Part shown: piece by piece, positions 23,004 through 34,189 of the stretch
Numbering within the stretch: the first letter of the stretch is position 1
Layout of the letters: every line of letters begins with the position of its first letter
From: Paraconiothyrium sp. Pb-2020
Lineage: Eukaryota; Ascomycota; Dothideomycetes; Pleosporales; Didymosphaeriaceae
Assembly: GCA_022419385.1 (NCBI GenBank)
Contig: JAJUBI010000005.1
Location: 1,550,001 to 1,614,000, forward strand
Direction: 5' to 3'
Length of the DNA: 64,000 nt
Program-made: the position numbers and the translations under genes
The notes under the pieces: model-generated
The model's database searches: none
What the model was told of the DNA's origin: nothing
Seen by the model: only the letters and a program-made list of their open reading frames with translations

Positions 23004-24503
23004 ATGTTGCGGTGGATTTATGCTGTAGCATGGCTAACAACCGCAGTCGCTACGCGAAGCACACCAGAACCATACCTACGTACGCCATCTTCTCGACAAC
23101 TGGCTTGGCATCAACTTGAATATTACGCATTCGTTCATTTCGGACCAAACACCTTCACCAATGAAGAATGGGGACGCAGCCAAAGCACACCGGATGTGTT
23201 TAATCCCACAGCGTTAGACACAGATCAATGGGCAAAAGGCTTCGCGGATGCGGGCATGGCAGGCATGATCCTAACTGCGAAGCATCACGACGGCATGGCA
23301 TTATGGGACACCAACACAACGACGTACAAGATCGGGAGCGGAAGTTGGGCAAAAGATCGTATCGCGGCTGGGCTCAGCGCAGATGTAGTGCGTATGGCTG
23401 CTGCATCGGCGCAGAAGTATGGCATCAAGTTTGGGATCTATCTTTCGCCGTGGGACATTCACCGCGACCCAGCCATGCCGAAACCCAACCTCACGGGAAC
23501 AATTTACGACGAACCCCAGATCTTCGGTGACAACACCACCGGTGACTACAACGACTTTTACGCACTTCAGTTGACAGAACTCGTGACCTTGAAGTACAAC
23601 AATGGCTCTCAGATTCCGCTATTTGAACTCTGGCTCGACGGTGCGAGTGGTTCAGAGACAGTGCAGACATTCGACTGGGCAAAATTTCGCGACATCATTC
23701 GCGGGAACCAACTAGGTGCGGTGATGTGGGGTCACCAAGGTGTGGATGCCAGATGGGTTGGCAACGAGGATGGCTATACGGTGCCGACGAACTGGCATAC
23801 TATTAGCAGGACACAGGATCAAACACATTACGAAGGCGACGAGCTGCAGACTGGGGTGCGTGATGGGCTGTACTGGACCCCTGCAGAATCCGATGCGCGA
23901 ATCCGCGATGGGTGGTTTTGGCATGCTAATGAGGAGCCTAAGTCGGTTGACTCACTGATGCAAATGTACATGGAATGCGTAGGACGGAGTGTCAATTTGC
24001 TGCTCGATGTACCACCGGACATTACAGGACAAATTCCCGAGGAAGATCTGCAGACTCTTCTACGGTTCAAGGAGCAACGTGATGCCTTCTTGAAGCGCCC
24101 TTTGCTTACTCCCGACCTCAACGCAAGCGCAAGTAGCGTACGTGAAGGAGATAGCCAGCAATTCGGCCCCGCCAATGTGCTTGACGGGCGCAGTGAGACT
24201 TATTGGGCGATGAGCGACAATGAAACGACGGGAGTCTTGGAAATCCGTCTTGACGGTACGTACAACATCGATGCAGTCCTACTGCAAGAGCACATCGCTC
24301 TCGGTCAGCGCATTGGTGGTTACACGGTCGATGCAGGCGTAGATGGGGCATACAAGACGATTGTCAACGGCACGTCATTGGGATACAAGCGCATATGGAA
24401 TTTGACTTCAAGTGTTGAAGCGAACGTTCTCCGGCTGCAGATTCTACAGTCAAATGCAACGCCGTTGATTAGTAGCGTGCAAGCGCTCGGGACAAAGAAG
24501 TAA
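23004..24503 (+). CDS. Alpha-L-fucosidase, glycoside hydrolase family 29, with C-terminal F5/8-type (discoidin) domain
   Basis: This secreted enzyme releases alpha-linked L-fucose, for example from xyloglucan side chains. It is intronless, 499 residues, with a signal peptide over about residues 1-16. The GH29 barrel shows LEYYAFVHFGPNTFT, GMILTAKHHDGMALWD, KFGIYLSPWD and FELWLDGASG, where the Asp of WLDG is the expected nucleophile. NLLLDVPPDITGQIPEED closes the catalytic part. From about 375 a discoidin-like beta domain follows (NVLDGRSETYWAM, then ATPLISSVQALG). The architecture is that of bacterial GH29-B enzymes. Ten or so N-glycosylation sequons fit passage through the fungal secretory pathway. 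The stop codon lies inside a 15-bp tandem repeat. Function is likely intact. Confidence 0.92.
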   Translation: MLRWIYAVAWLTTAVATRSTPEPYLRTPSSRQLAWHQLEYYAFVHFGPNTFTNEEWGRSQSTPDVFNPTALDTDQWAKGFADAGMAGMILTAKHHDGMALWDTNTTTYKIGSGSWAKDRIAAGLSADVVRMAAASAQKYGIKFGIYLSPWDIHRDPAMPKPNLTGTIYDEPQIFGDNTTGDYNDFYALQLTELVTLKYNNGSQIPLFELWLDGASGSETVQTFDWAKFRDIIRGNQLGAVMWGHQGVDARWVGNEDGYTVPTNWHTISRTQDQTHYEGDELQTGVRDGLYWTPAESDARIRDGWFWHANEEPKSVDSLMQMYMECVGRSVNLLLDVPPDITGQIPEEDLQTLLRFKEQRDAFLKRPLLTPDLNASASSVREGDSQQFGPANVLDGRSETYWAMSDNETTGVLEIRLDGTYNIDAVLLQEHIALGQRIGGYTVDAGVDGAYKTIVNGTSLGYKRIWNLTSSVEANVLRLQILQSNATPLISSVQALGTKK

Positions 24504-24572
24504 ATGGCAACGAAGTAAATGGCAACGAAGTAAATGGCAACGAAGTAAATGGCAACGAAGTAAATGGCAACG
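24498..24572 (+). repeat. 15-bp tandem repeat, five copies, spanning the GH29 stop codon
   Basis: Five perfect copies of AAGTAAATGGCAACG run head to tail from 24498 to 24572. The first copy contributes the last Lys codon and the TAA stop of the fucosidase gene. Every unit carries a TAA and an ATG in the same frame, so any change in copy number cannot alter the protein end. Confidence 0.95.
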
Positions 24573-24787
24573 AAGAAATTGCCCGAATTAGCACCTTAGC
24601 AGGCTCCACATACTAAACAAGCGTGACCTCTGCTAAAAGAGACTTATTCCCGATTTGTATATCTAATTTCCTTATATAGATTTTCTTCCATAGTATCTGC
24701 ATATACTCTGTCCATTTTTACTCCCTTTTCTTCGGGCTCTTCATAGGCCAAATCGACATAGAGACGCCGTGCTCAGACACTTTCGCA

Positions 24788-26196
24788 TCACATGTCCCTG
24801 TTCCCACATTCGTCCAATTCAAAAGAACCCAAATAATAATATTGCTCATCCTCAAGACATGATACAAAAACACTCACGTCAAACTCGTCCTGCGCCTTAG
24901 TGTCTGTCATGACGGCGGTGAAAATGTCGCCCAAAGGTGCATCATGGTTGTGGTCCGTAGGTAAGCTAAAGATCGAGTTGCCTTCGGCAGGAATGGGCTC
25001 AGGAACTACTTTTGCATAGACTGCACTGCTGCAGCTGCTTGGTGTAGCAGGCGGAGTCGGAAGCTGGCACCCAAAGTCCTGAACCTTTTTCTCGTCGGTA
25101 ACAGAGTCAGAGGTGGTGCCAAACGGCGCAAGTTGGCACATATGAACCCACTCAATCTCCTCGTTATGAGATGCCTTCAGCTGGGCTAGGTAAGGCTGCG
25201 AAACAGTCCACTTAGCATCGTTGTACATTGGATCGTACATGAGACGTGACACGAGCAGTGGAGAGTTCGGTAGCCCGTGAACCCTGTGGTGGTCTATGTA
25301 CGTCGATCCATTCCCATTGTCGGTACCCAGGATCGGCTCGATGAAGTGTGTAGCTTCAGATGTGGACTTCTTGTCGGTAAACTCCAAGTCGGGAGTAGGA
25401 CCGTAAGTGGGCAAGCAATTCCAGTCCAGATTCAAGTCTTCGAAATGGTTGGTGGCGCCTTTGTATGCCATCATTTTCCCAACGTTAATTGTACCAAGAA
25501 CCGCTTCTCCAGCAAGATCCGCAACGATGTCTTTAAAGTCTGTTTCGAAATTCGCAAGTATGTCCAATTTGAGGCTGGTCGGCACATTTGCGTTGGAATT
25601 CAGACGATCGAAGAGCCGATTCTGGATCCTACCTAGCAGCGAAGTGATATCGAGTTGGACTTGTTCAGTACAGCTATCCTTGTGAGAAGACTGTAGATCA
25701 TCGACAGGGTCAGACAGCGCCTTTTCAGTAGTGTTGTTGTGTATTTTAAATGGCACCGGAACGTTGTCTTTCGGTGTCTCTGGGAATAGAATGATGAAGG
25801 CGTGCTTCCACTTCTCTTCGATCGTTTTAAGACTGCGGAACCGTCCGCCTTTAAAATTGAGTTTAGCTAAGAGGTCCTGGGAAAGATCATGGACATCTTT
25901 CAAATGATCTCTGTCTACATTTAGCATATACTACAGATAGATTTCAAAAGAGCCTTCACGCACCTCATCTTTGCTACTTCACTAAAACCCGTGATCCAGC
26001 ATGAGTTGGCCTTACAAGGCTCGTTTGGATTATTAACGTAGAAAGGACATAGTACTCTACTAGCATCTCCGTTGGTACTACTTTTACTTCTAACTCTACG
26101 ATGCGATAAACCTGAGCCAACTGCTCCAGAGTCCTTCCGCTTTCTATTTGTAATATGCCCGCATGGCGAAACAGAAGAGGTTTCAAGCAGCGACAT
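24788..26196 (-). CDS. Fungal zinc-finger-like regulatory protein (degenerate C2H2 family)
   Basis: Exons 25964-26196 and 24788-25910 sum to 1356 nt and 451 residues. The N terminus is basic (NRKRKDSG, HRRVRSKSS). It is followed by the family mark CPFYVNNPNEPCKANSCW and, across the intron, VAKMRDHLKDVHD, corresponding to the CPF...C..CW...HL...H module of a large fungal nuclear family. KTIEEKWKHAFIILFPETP with a VPVPF end is the second conserved block. The second classical C2H2 finger usually between these blocks is absent. The rest is acidic and Ser/Thr-rich, as in activation regions. I chose the acceptor ACAG at 25911 because it alone keeps the frame and the HLKDVH block. DNA binding is inferred. 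Confidence 0.65.
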
Positions 26197-27182
26197 GGCG
26201 ACCGATCGTGCGATGCGGTTGCGAAGGCGCTTTAGCTTTTACTTTATAATTTAATGGTACTTAGGTACCTAGATATGCTTTCTGTTGTATTCTACGAGTT
26301 GTGAGACTCCGTGAGCGACACAAGCTTGGATACTATGTAAACTGGGTTTTGCGAGTCAACGACCGTGCGAACACAGACAGTCAATAATCTGTGCCGGGAG
26401 TCAGCCTGACTTGCTGCTGACATGCGATAGAGGAAGAAATACTCAGCTGTATAATTTGTTGGATAATTAAATGATCTACTTATTTAGCTATGAGGATGAA
26501 AGAACAAAGGAGGCTAACTACGAGTTATATATACTTATGCTGGCGCCAAGCACTTGGCGTTCCAGAGAGCGATTCCTCGCGGTAGGAAAGTAGGAAACGA
26601 TAATAACCAAATAACATTCAAATAATATGTATACAATGAAACCACGCACGGTTAGAAAGTGGGGTTCGGCACCAATAAGATACACTCACTAATGCAAATG
26701 CAGGCGTGATAGAATCTAGGCGCTAACAGGACTAATTTGATAGGTCGATGTCGATGACTGGTCTGGCACATGAAATATTGGAACTGTGTTCATCTTTCGA
26801 TCAAATTAGAGGGCGGGACCCGACGAAAGAAATGATGAAGTAAAGATATGTGATTCAAAAGAATCATAACGTGACTGCCTGCTTATTCAATGGAATAGTG
26901 GTGGGAATGATAGGGCGATACGGACCATTGTCCACGTTGCCAGCTCGCTGGGAAATGTTGCAAACAGGGCGTACATTGGTGCGGCCTTCTAGCCATGGCT
27001 TCGTCGTCGCGATGCGCAACTTGTGCGAACGCTGTATTCTGGGTTTGTACTATTCTAGCAGCAAGACGTGTGAGGAGGGAACGTCACGCGCCATTCTGAG
27101 TAGGAGATGACAAGAGGAAATGGGTAGGTTTTTGGCCATGGCAAGGGCTACCTGCTAATTAGTCCACAGATCGGTAATGTCC
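26197..27182. other. AT-rich intergenic region
   Basis: No gene is recognised in this 1-kb stretch. It is AT-rich in 26220-26640, with tracts such as tttataatttaatgg. No terminal repeats or transposase fragments were seen. Confidence 0.4.
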
Positions 27183-28585
27183 CTACACAATATCTACAAT
27201 CGCCCAGTGAGGCCATATCTCTTCTTCTCTTGGTTTCGATGCCAAATTGCGATCATGTATGTGTTGTTCAAGCGGCAGGTCCTGATGCTGGCTTCTGTTA
27301 CCCATGTCAACTCCACGTGATTGTATGGTCCGCGCATAACCCAGTGTCTGTTTCTTCCACTCTGTCCTGTGGACCTTGCCACTCAGCATATCCGACAAGA
27401 TCATAGCATCGAAGGCGGCTTGGCTTGTGCTTGCCACAGTATGCGGCCTGAAACCCGCGAGAGCGTCCCCTAGCAAAATGACTTTTCCGTCGAGAAACTC
27501 ATTCTTTGGCGATATGACGTCGGTTACGACCTGTACAAATGGCTTCTTTGTCGCTCTCACAATCTCAGCAAACTGCGGCGGCAGCTTTTCGCTTGCGATC
27601 ACGCGCTGCTTCTCCCACACCTTTGGGTTTGTTTTGCCGGGTGGCATCGTGATCCTATGTCTTACACCATCCACATCCGTCATCAGCTCTGCCAGCTCTT
27701 TCGAAGGCTCATCGAGCGACTTCGACGGGATGTTCGTGTAGTACACGAAATTTACGAGGCGCTGACCGGGTTCGAGTGTGCCGTTCTCGCCGGGAATTAG
27801 GTATGCGAGAATTTGAATTCCGCGGGTGTGGAAGAAGGTAAAGCGGTCTTTAAAAGCTTCGAGGGTCTTGGGTGTCACGTCGTTCTCAGGAACGGTCCCA
27901 CGAAGGGCGACGTAGCCGGCATAGGTGCGTTGGACATCCGGCTGCAGAAGCGATCGAACAGTAGAACTCGGGCCATCTGCACCGACGACGAGATCTGCTT
28001 CCATTGTCCCCTGGATATTGTCTGTAGTCGTATACGCAACACTTACTTTTTCTCCACGCTTCTCGATGCCAGTGACTTTGTGTCCGTGCAAATGCCGTAC
28101 CTCTGCCTCGTCAGTCCGTCGCTGAGGGACTTTGCAATAAGCGCTCTCCACGTAATCTACGTTGGCACGTAGAATATAGTAGACTAGATCCCAACTTGTC
28201 ATATTCTGTACCATATCCTCCTTGTGTACGATATGTCCATGTTTATTGAGGTATTGTCGGCGCTGCGAAGATACAGCAAGTTGACGATTGCAACGATCAT
28301 AGCGCTTAAAGAAAGACAAAGTATCTCCTCCTGCAACGATACCTGCGCCCTGGTTGTGGAGCAGTGGTGTGGAGTTTCGTTCGAGGATCGTGATGCGATG
28401 ATACTGTGGGACCGATTTGAGAGCGAGTGCCGTACAAAGGCCGCCCAAAGAGCCACCGACCTACGGTGATCGTCAGCTCTATACCATGTACGGATGGCGG
28501 TTAGGTGCGTTACAATGACTACGTCTAGTGGTTCGTGTTTGCCGGCAGAGGGATGTCTCAACGATTCCGTAGCTCGAAAGGCCAT
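27183..28585 (-). CDS. FAD-dependent aromatic-ring monooxygenase (6-hydroxynicotinate/2,6-dihydroxypyridine hydroxylase type)
   Basis: This is a class A flavoprotein monooxygenase that probably hydroxylates an aromatic or heteroaromatic acid with NAD(P)H. Exons 28514-28585 and 27183-28460 join in phase to 449 residues. The FAD motif spans the intron: LDVVIVGGSLGGLCTALAL, with ITILERN as the ribose-binding Glu. The second motif is DLVVGADGPSSTVR and the third is VILLGDALAGFRPHTVAS, where the normal GDA(A/C)H reads GDALAG, usual in this subgroup. The start ATG at 28583-28585 follows an in-frame leader. It is head-to-head with the NAD(P)-dependent reductase at 29014, 428 bp away. Substrate is unknown. 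Confidence 0.88.
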
Positions 28586-29013
28586 AGTGGGTGGCGTCAG
28601 CAGATTCGAGCGCCTGGAACTGCGGAAAGATATAGGCACGCATTGCCGACAATAGATCGGTAGTATAGTTCGCAATGTCTTGATTGGAGCGCACTTTACC
28701 CCGCTATGGAGGGTGGGAACCCGGGCTGTTCGCAATAGCCGAGATGGTCTTGCCAAACCAACTAGGTTAGTGTCTCTCACGGAATACCACGATTCAGGGC
28801 AACGGGCAATGCAAAGCTTAGCTGAGGCTTACACTCAGATGGACATTTGGAAAGGTCGCCCGCTTTGAACTTATTGATGTACACGTATCCACGTCTCAGT
28901 GACAGGAGTAAATACTGGAGGCTCATTGTACGCTGAGTTGCCAAAGAAACACTGCCCAAATGTCACCGCCGCATCATCTATCAACTCCCTTGCGGAAAGC
29001 ACGCGACCAATTT
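28586..29013. promoter_or_regulatory. Divergent promoter, FAD monooxygenase / NAD(P) reductase
   Basis: These 428 bp lie between two opposed redox genes and carry no credible coding frame. Co-expression is inferred from the layout. Confidence 0.45.
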
Positions 29014-30265
29014 ATGGCGAAGAAAGATCGAGGTCTTGTTGTGGTAAGCATCACGCTTTCGGGTTGATAACCTCCACCGCATCTATTGCGCCACGATACT
29101 TCAGGACAAACATTTCGCACGGGGCGAGGCAAAGAAGACTGCTGAATGACGTTAGATTACAGGTGACAACGGCACAATCGGATATGCTTGTACAGTGCAT
29201 GCGCTGCGTCAGGGATACCGGGTTCGCTGCGTAGTCCGAACTGAAGATGCGACCCGAAGTCTCAGATGCGGACCATCTCTCCAACAGTTTGCAGATAAAG
29301 TGAATTATTCCATCGTGCCTGACAACACCGTTCCGAATTCGTATGACTCTGCTCTTGCAGGCGCACACTACGTGGTTCATGTTGCAGGTGTTTGGCCGAC
29401 ACCGGTAAGTGCCCTGGTATTCTCCATAGATCATCCGACCTTTCTCCATTACTGATCCGAGCCGTTGGCCTAGGATAAGCATCCTGACAATGACATATAC
29501 GTCCCGTTCGTCAAGTCGATGCACAACATTCTCTCTGCAGCCGAAAAATCATGCACTGTAAAGCGTATCGTGTTTACCCAAGCCGGGGCAGCCATGGTGC
29601 ACCCTGACGACAGAGATACACTGGGTACAGACATGAAGATACCTTTCAATGAGTATACTTCTGTGCATTCTGGACTACTCCCCCTTGAGCCGCCTTTGGC
29701 CTCACCTCATCACGCCTACTGCGCAGCAAAAGCCCAGTGCATGACCACTCTGAAGAGCCTTCGCGCGTCTGGCGAAGCGTCATTTTCGATTGTTCAAGTC
29801 GTTCCCGGGACTGTAATGGGACCGTCTGAGCTGATTTCCACGAGAATAGAAGCGAGAAAGAAGATGGACCGTATGTCTCGTGCACTTCTCTTCAACGAGC
29901 CAAAACCACGTTACCTCTTCGGCTTTGTGCATGTGGAAGACTGCGCCAAAGTCCACGTGGAAGCCTTGGACGAAGTGAAAATCACTGACGACGAGATACC
30001 TTATTGGTCCATCGCGGCTGCATCTAGTGATAGCGCGAAGAGTGGTGAGCAAATTTGGAAAGAAGCTGGCAACGCTATCGAAAGTAATCTCGAGGATGCG
30101 ATTGCTAGCGGTACTCTTACAGTCGGGAGAGACAATGTGCCTACAAATATGCCGTTCTATGTGGACTCTGCGTTGACGGAGACAAAGGTTTTGCGTCATG
30201 ATAAGTTTAAGAGTCTCAACGAGTGCATAAAAGAAGTTGCGGAATGGTACATGGGCTTGACATGA
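29014..30265 (+). CDS. NAD(P)-dependent epimerase/dehydratase-type reductase (extended SDR)
   Basis: Three exons, 29014-29043, 29156-29404 and 29474-30265, sum to 1071 nt and 356 residues. The 10-codon first exon (MAKKDRGLVV) joins ITGDNGTIGYA using the acceptor GTTAG at 29155; the nearby ACAG acceptor would break the frame. TGDNGTIGYA is the TGxxGxxG Rossmann motif. VVHVAGVWPTP is the NAG-like strand, and HHAYCAAKAQC places the catalytic Tyr and Lys (YxxxK). FSIVQVVPGTVMGP and YLFGFVHVEDCAKVHVEAL are typical of cinnamoyl-CoA reductase and aldehyde-reductase relatives. It probably reduces a carbonyl using NADPH. It is divergent from the FAD monooxygenase, hinting at a shared substrate path. 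Confidence 0.85.
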
Positions 30266-31374
30266 TGGGAGCTGTCCTGATCGATGTGTAATGTAACTGT
30301 TCAACGCCTGAACATACATAGGTAGTAAGCTGCGATGCTGTCGCATGCGTAATCACAGAGTCTTCTCTTCATATTGCAGTACCAGTCCCATTCTACGTTG
30401 TTCTGGCATATTACGTCATTCCGAGTATAAGCCCCATCACAGTTAAACTAACCAGAGGTATCAAAGAAATCGAGAGCTACACTAGTGCTCGTACTTATCT
30501 ATAGACGCAAGAGCTGCATATAGCTGGCAATCTCAGTATTCTTGAACCTTATCTTGACAGTTGTTCCTGGAGCTTTGAATGATTCAAAAGACAGTGGACC
30601 TTGAAGGCTCACGTGATCACATTGATCTTGACTCATTGAGCCGCGACATCCATCAACCATGCAGAACTACTCTATGATCCCTCATTGGTATTAGGAGGCA
30701 TATTACACATGACTTATAAGAATAATGGTGTTTTTTGGTACATACAGTGTAGAATACCTCAGTAACGCACAAGATTATGGCGGCCGCGCGGCCGACATCC
30801 CCGCCCATTTGTCATCCAGAATTTACAAACAAATGCACCGCGCCATAGCCTTTGAAATGCTAAACAGTTCTTGAGTCCGCCAAAAGCAGTTCGATGGATC
30901 AGTTAGTCGTATTGTACTGTATTCTATATGCTTTGATGTATGATATCCCGCGCAGGTACGTACCCTGAAGCGTCTGCACTTGTGAACAGTAGAGTAGTAT
31001 AGTCTGACCCGATCGTATCTTGCTGTGGCTCAGTATACACTATAATCGGGATATTGGTTCGTCGTTTGTTTAGTAGCCGATGTCACAATACGCGTCACTC
31101 AAAGATCTCTGCGAAGTCGATACATTTGCACAACCACCATCATCTTACACATGATGTAATATATACCTCGCACATTAGGTGCGCGCGTAACTAGTGACCG
31201 GACTTAAGCGCTGCGGCCGCGCATCCGCCCAACTTCCTACAACGATATGCTGCTTTGAAATTGTACCACGGAACACTACAAAAACGCAGACAAATCCGGC
31301 TCTTCGTGCACACAACTCAGAACACATTCAACTATAGAATCTAGCCTGGTCACAGTCCATTTATTACAACCAAC
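30266..31374. other. Intergenic region upstream of the GroES-like dehydrogenase
   Basis: No gene is recognised in this 1.1-kb stretch. It contains a perfect 14-bp GC palindrome at 30781-30794 and a GCGGCCGC site near 31213, both in otherwise AT-leaning DNA. Confidence 0.4.
30781..30794. promoter_or_regulatory. Perfect 14-bp GC palindrome, possible Zn2Cys6-type operator
   Basis: CGGCCGCGCGGCCG is its own reverse complement and contains inverted CGG/CCG half-sites, the usual targets of fungal Zn2Cys6 regulators. It lies about 515 bp after the reductase stop and 580 bp before the dehydrogenase start. Binding is inferred only. Confidence 0.25.
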
Positions 31375-32510
31375 ATGAAAGCCATCAAGATCGAAGACAA
31401 TAAGGCCGTAGTCGTCGCAGACGCGGTCCTCACTGATGACCCACGTCCTGACGAGCTCCTCGTCAAGGCTATAGCTGTGGCCCTCAATCCCACCGACTGG
31501 AAGCACGTCGAGTACGGAATTACCACGCGGCCAACAGTTGGGTGTGACTTTGCCGGCGTCGTTCAAGAAGTTGGTCCGGAGGTCACCCGCTTCAAGAAAG
31601 GCGATCGGGTCATGGGAATGGTGCATGGATCCAATGAAGGGAGACCCAACAACGCGGCGTTTCAGGAGTACTTGTACGTGAAAGAGGGTGTAACGATTCG
31701 CATTCCCGATCACTTGAGCTTTGAGGAAGCTGCTACCTTTCCTGTTGGCGTTCTGACGGTCGGACAAGGCATGTATCAGGAAATGCCGGTGACGTGGCCT
31801 GATAGCCCGCTGAAGGAGAAGGTACCAATCCTGATATATGGCGGAAGTTCTGCCACAGGGGCATTGGCCATCCAGTTCGCGAAGCTGTGAGTTTGTCCCT
31901 TGTGCATGGTACGCGAACTTTGCTGATAGTGACACAAAGATCCGGTTACGAGGTTCTCTCCACAGCCGGAAAGAGCAACTTCGACTATGTCAAGTCGTTG
32001 GGCGCAGACGCTGTATTTGATTCGCGCTCACCCACCGTTGGCGAAGACATCCGCGCGTACACAAAGGACAAGCTGTACTACGTCTTCGACACCATCGGCG
32101 AACACGGCAGCCCGGAAGCCTCAGCGAAAGCGCTCGCATCAAAAGCACCGGAAGGCCAGAAGCTTTACTACGGAACCATCCTTCTGAAGAACATTGAGAA
32201 CTTCATTGAACGCAATGGCAAGTTCGAGGCTCGACCAGATGATGTCGTCTTTTCCATGTCGCTCGGATACACAGCACAAGGCGAAGCGTTTCACATTCGA
32301 GATGCCAAGTTCCCGGCACGTCCCGAAGACTATATATTTGCGAAGAAGTGGATGCCTTTCGCGGGCAATTTGATCGCGCAGGGCAAAGTCAAACCGCATC
32401 GTGTGGAATTGAGGTGTGGGGGTCTCGATTCGATACTGAGCGGGTTGGAAGATTTGAAAAACGGCGAGGTCAGCGGTGTAAAGTTGGTGTACCGTATTGC
32501 GGAGCCATAA
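31375..32510 (+). CDS. GroES-like zinc-less alcohol dehydrogenase / trans-enoyl reductase type
   Basis: Exons 31375-31886 and 31940-32510 sum to 1083 nt and 360 residues. The N terminus MKAIKIEDNKAVVVADAVL and ALNPTDWKHVEYG are the marks of this fungal MDR subgroup. TVGCDFAGVVQEVG and KGDRVMGMVHGSN follow. The nucleotide-binding motif IYGGSSATGALAIQFAKL ends at the intron and continues as SGYEVLSTAGKSNFDYVKSLGADAVFD. Catalytic and structural zinc ligands are absent. Members reduce enoyl or quinone-type substrates with NADPH, some in trans with polyketide synthases, but none is nearby. Located 1.1 kb from the FAD monooxygenase/reductase pair, it may belong to the same small pathway. Confidence 0.88.
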
Positions 32511-34189
32511 GAAGAGTCTTTATTGCCATTGTACGAAGACCGTGGTCGTCGGTCGCTGCAAGGTTTGTGTGTCATATCAGTAGCACATCCTGAACAGTTC
32601 CACCCAACATAGCATGTCCTTCAGGTCGTCTGTGGGCCCAAGTTAGTCTAGATTTGCATTCAGTGGGTTGTTCGCACCACGTACAGCACAACTGCTCCAG
32701 CTGGTCGCGCGAAATGAGACTCATTATGCCCGCGTTTCGTTCAATTTAGCGAGATAGTGTTACATCGAAGGCCACTCAAGTAGATAATCTTCCTGCGAAA
32801 GACTTTTCAACTGACGACCCGTGCATTCACCTCCTTACGAGCCAAACATGATTGCCCCTGTCCGACTCCCGCGCGAGCGCCCAGCTTCCTAATGCAGGGC
32901 ATGCCATGACTATCTCCAGGGCGGCTCAGTGGCGCATTGTCGGAAGGATTGCGAAAAGCGTTGGTTAGCCTACAACGCGGCTGCACCGAGATTTCCTTCA
33001 GCCTTCGCCGATGCAGGACTCCAGCGCTGGTGACCGTGATGTCGCCGCTTACTGTGGAGATAGAAGAGCCGCATAAAGAGCTGGGGAAGCTCCCCGGTAA
33101 GTTGGGGGCTGAGAGTTGTACCTTTCTCCGAGCGTGCCGAGCTGAAGAGAACGAATGTGACGTGGGCTAGGCGGAAGGATGCAGTGGGCGGGTTACTGCT
33201 TTGGGCTAGCCGTAGCGTCCCGACCTCACTGCAGTGTGAACACATTCACAACCACGACATAAGGTTTTCGGTGGGAAATGACAAGTGTGAGAGACTTGGT
33301 CTTTCCACCTGCTGATGACACTATACACCAGAACGTGCATCAGGCGCAAAGCAAGGCGAGGGAACCTTCCACTAAACGTGAACGCCGACCATACAGTGTT
33401 ATCAGGTCAGAAATTGCAGATACGTTATGTGGTCTGAGCTGACCCAGGGTGGAGATTGCCTGTCTGACTGTTACACTTAGTCCTTCATCCAGACCATAGC
33501 CAGACTTCATTCGATCTGAGAGATAGAGGCACTGCATTCACATTGGCAATATCGGTGACGCGACCGCCTTTCTTGCACCGCGGGACATCGGCGGCTGTGG
33601 GGCTGAAACGTCAATGACATGCCATCATCATGGATTGTCTCCAGGCTATACCGCAATGAACCAATCGTTCTATCGTTACTTCCATTTCGACACCGCCAGG
33701 AGTATACTTTCACTGTTCTTTCTTACTGAAGCAGCAAGCGGGTAGGCCCTATCTGGTCGCTGTTTGCGCGCATCTCGTCGCTTCAGTGTGCGCTACCGCG
33801 TAGATCGCGAGCTGAACGACTGCTCAGACGGCTTTAGTGTATATACTCCGCTCCCTCATCTTCGCCGAAATCGGCGATTCTTTGCCTGGGGACATCTGCA
33901 CACCCAATCATTCGTTTGCTCGGTTGTCCCCATTGACAGGGCGGTATCTGTATAGCCCCTACTTCAAAACTGTGGCTGATCAAAGTTTCGCTGAACCACA
34001 TGCCGCAGCAACCATAGCGCTGTAAGATACTCTAGGTATACTTCGTGTAGCATACGTTCTGAAGACAATCTGTATAGATTATACCATAATTCTTCAAATG
34101 TAGCCTGCTAGCAAATTGCATCTACATCAAACGCAGACAACACTTCCACCTCTCCAGTCTACTTACTCGTTCTCTCTTCCCACCTCTCC
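32511..34189. other. Gene-poor intergenic region
   Basis: No gene is recognised in this 1.7-kb stretch. Overlapping short frames on both strands lack family features. Confidence 0.4.
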
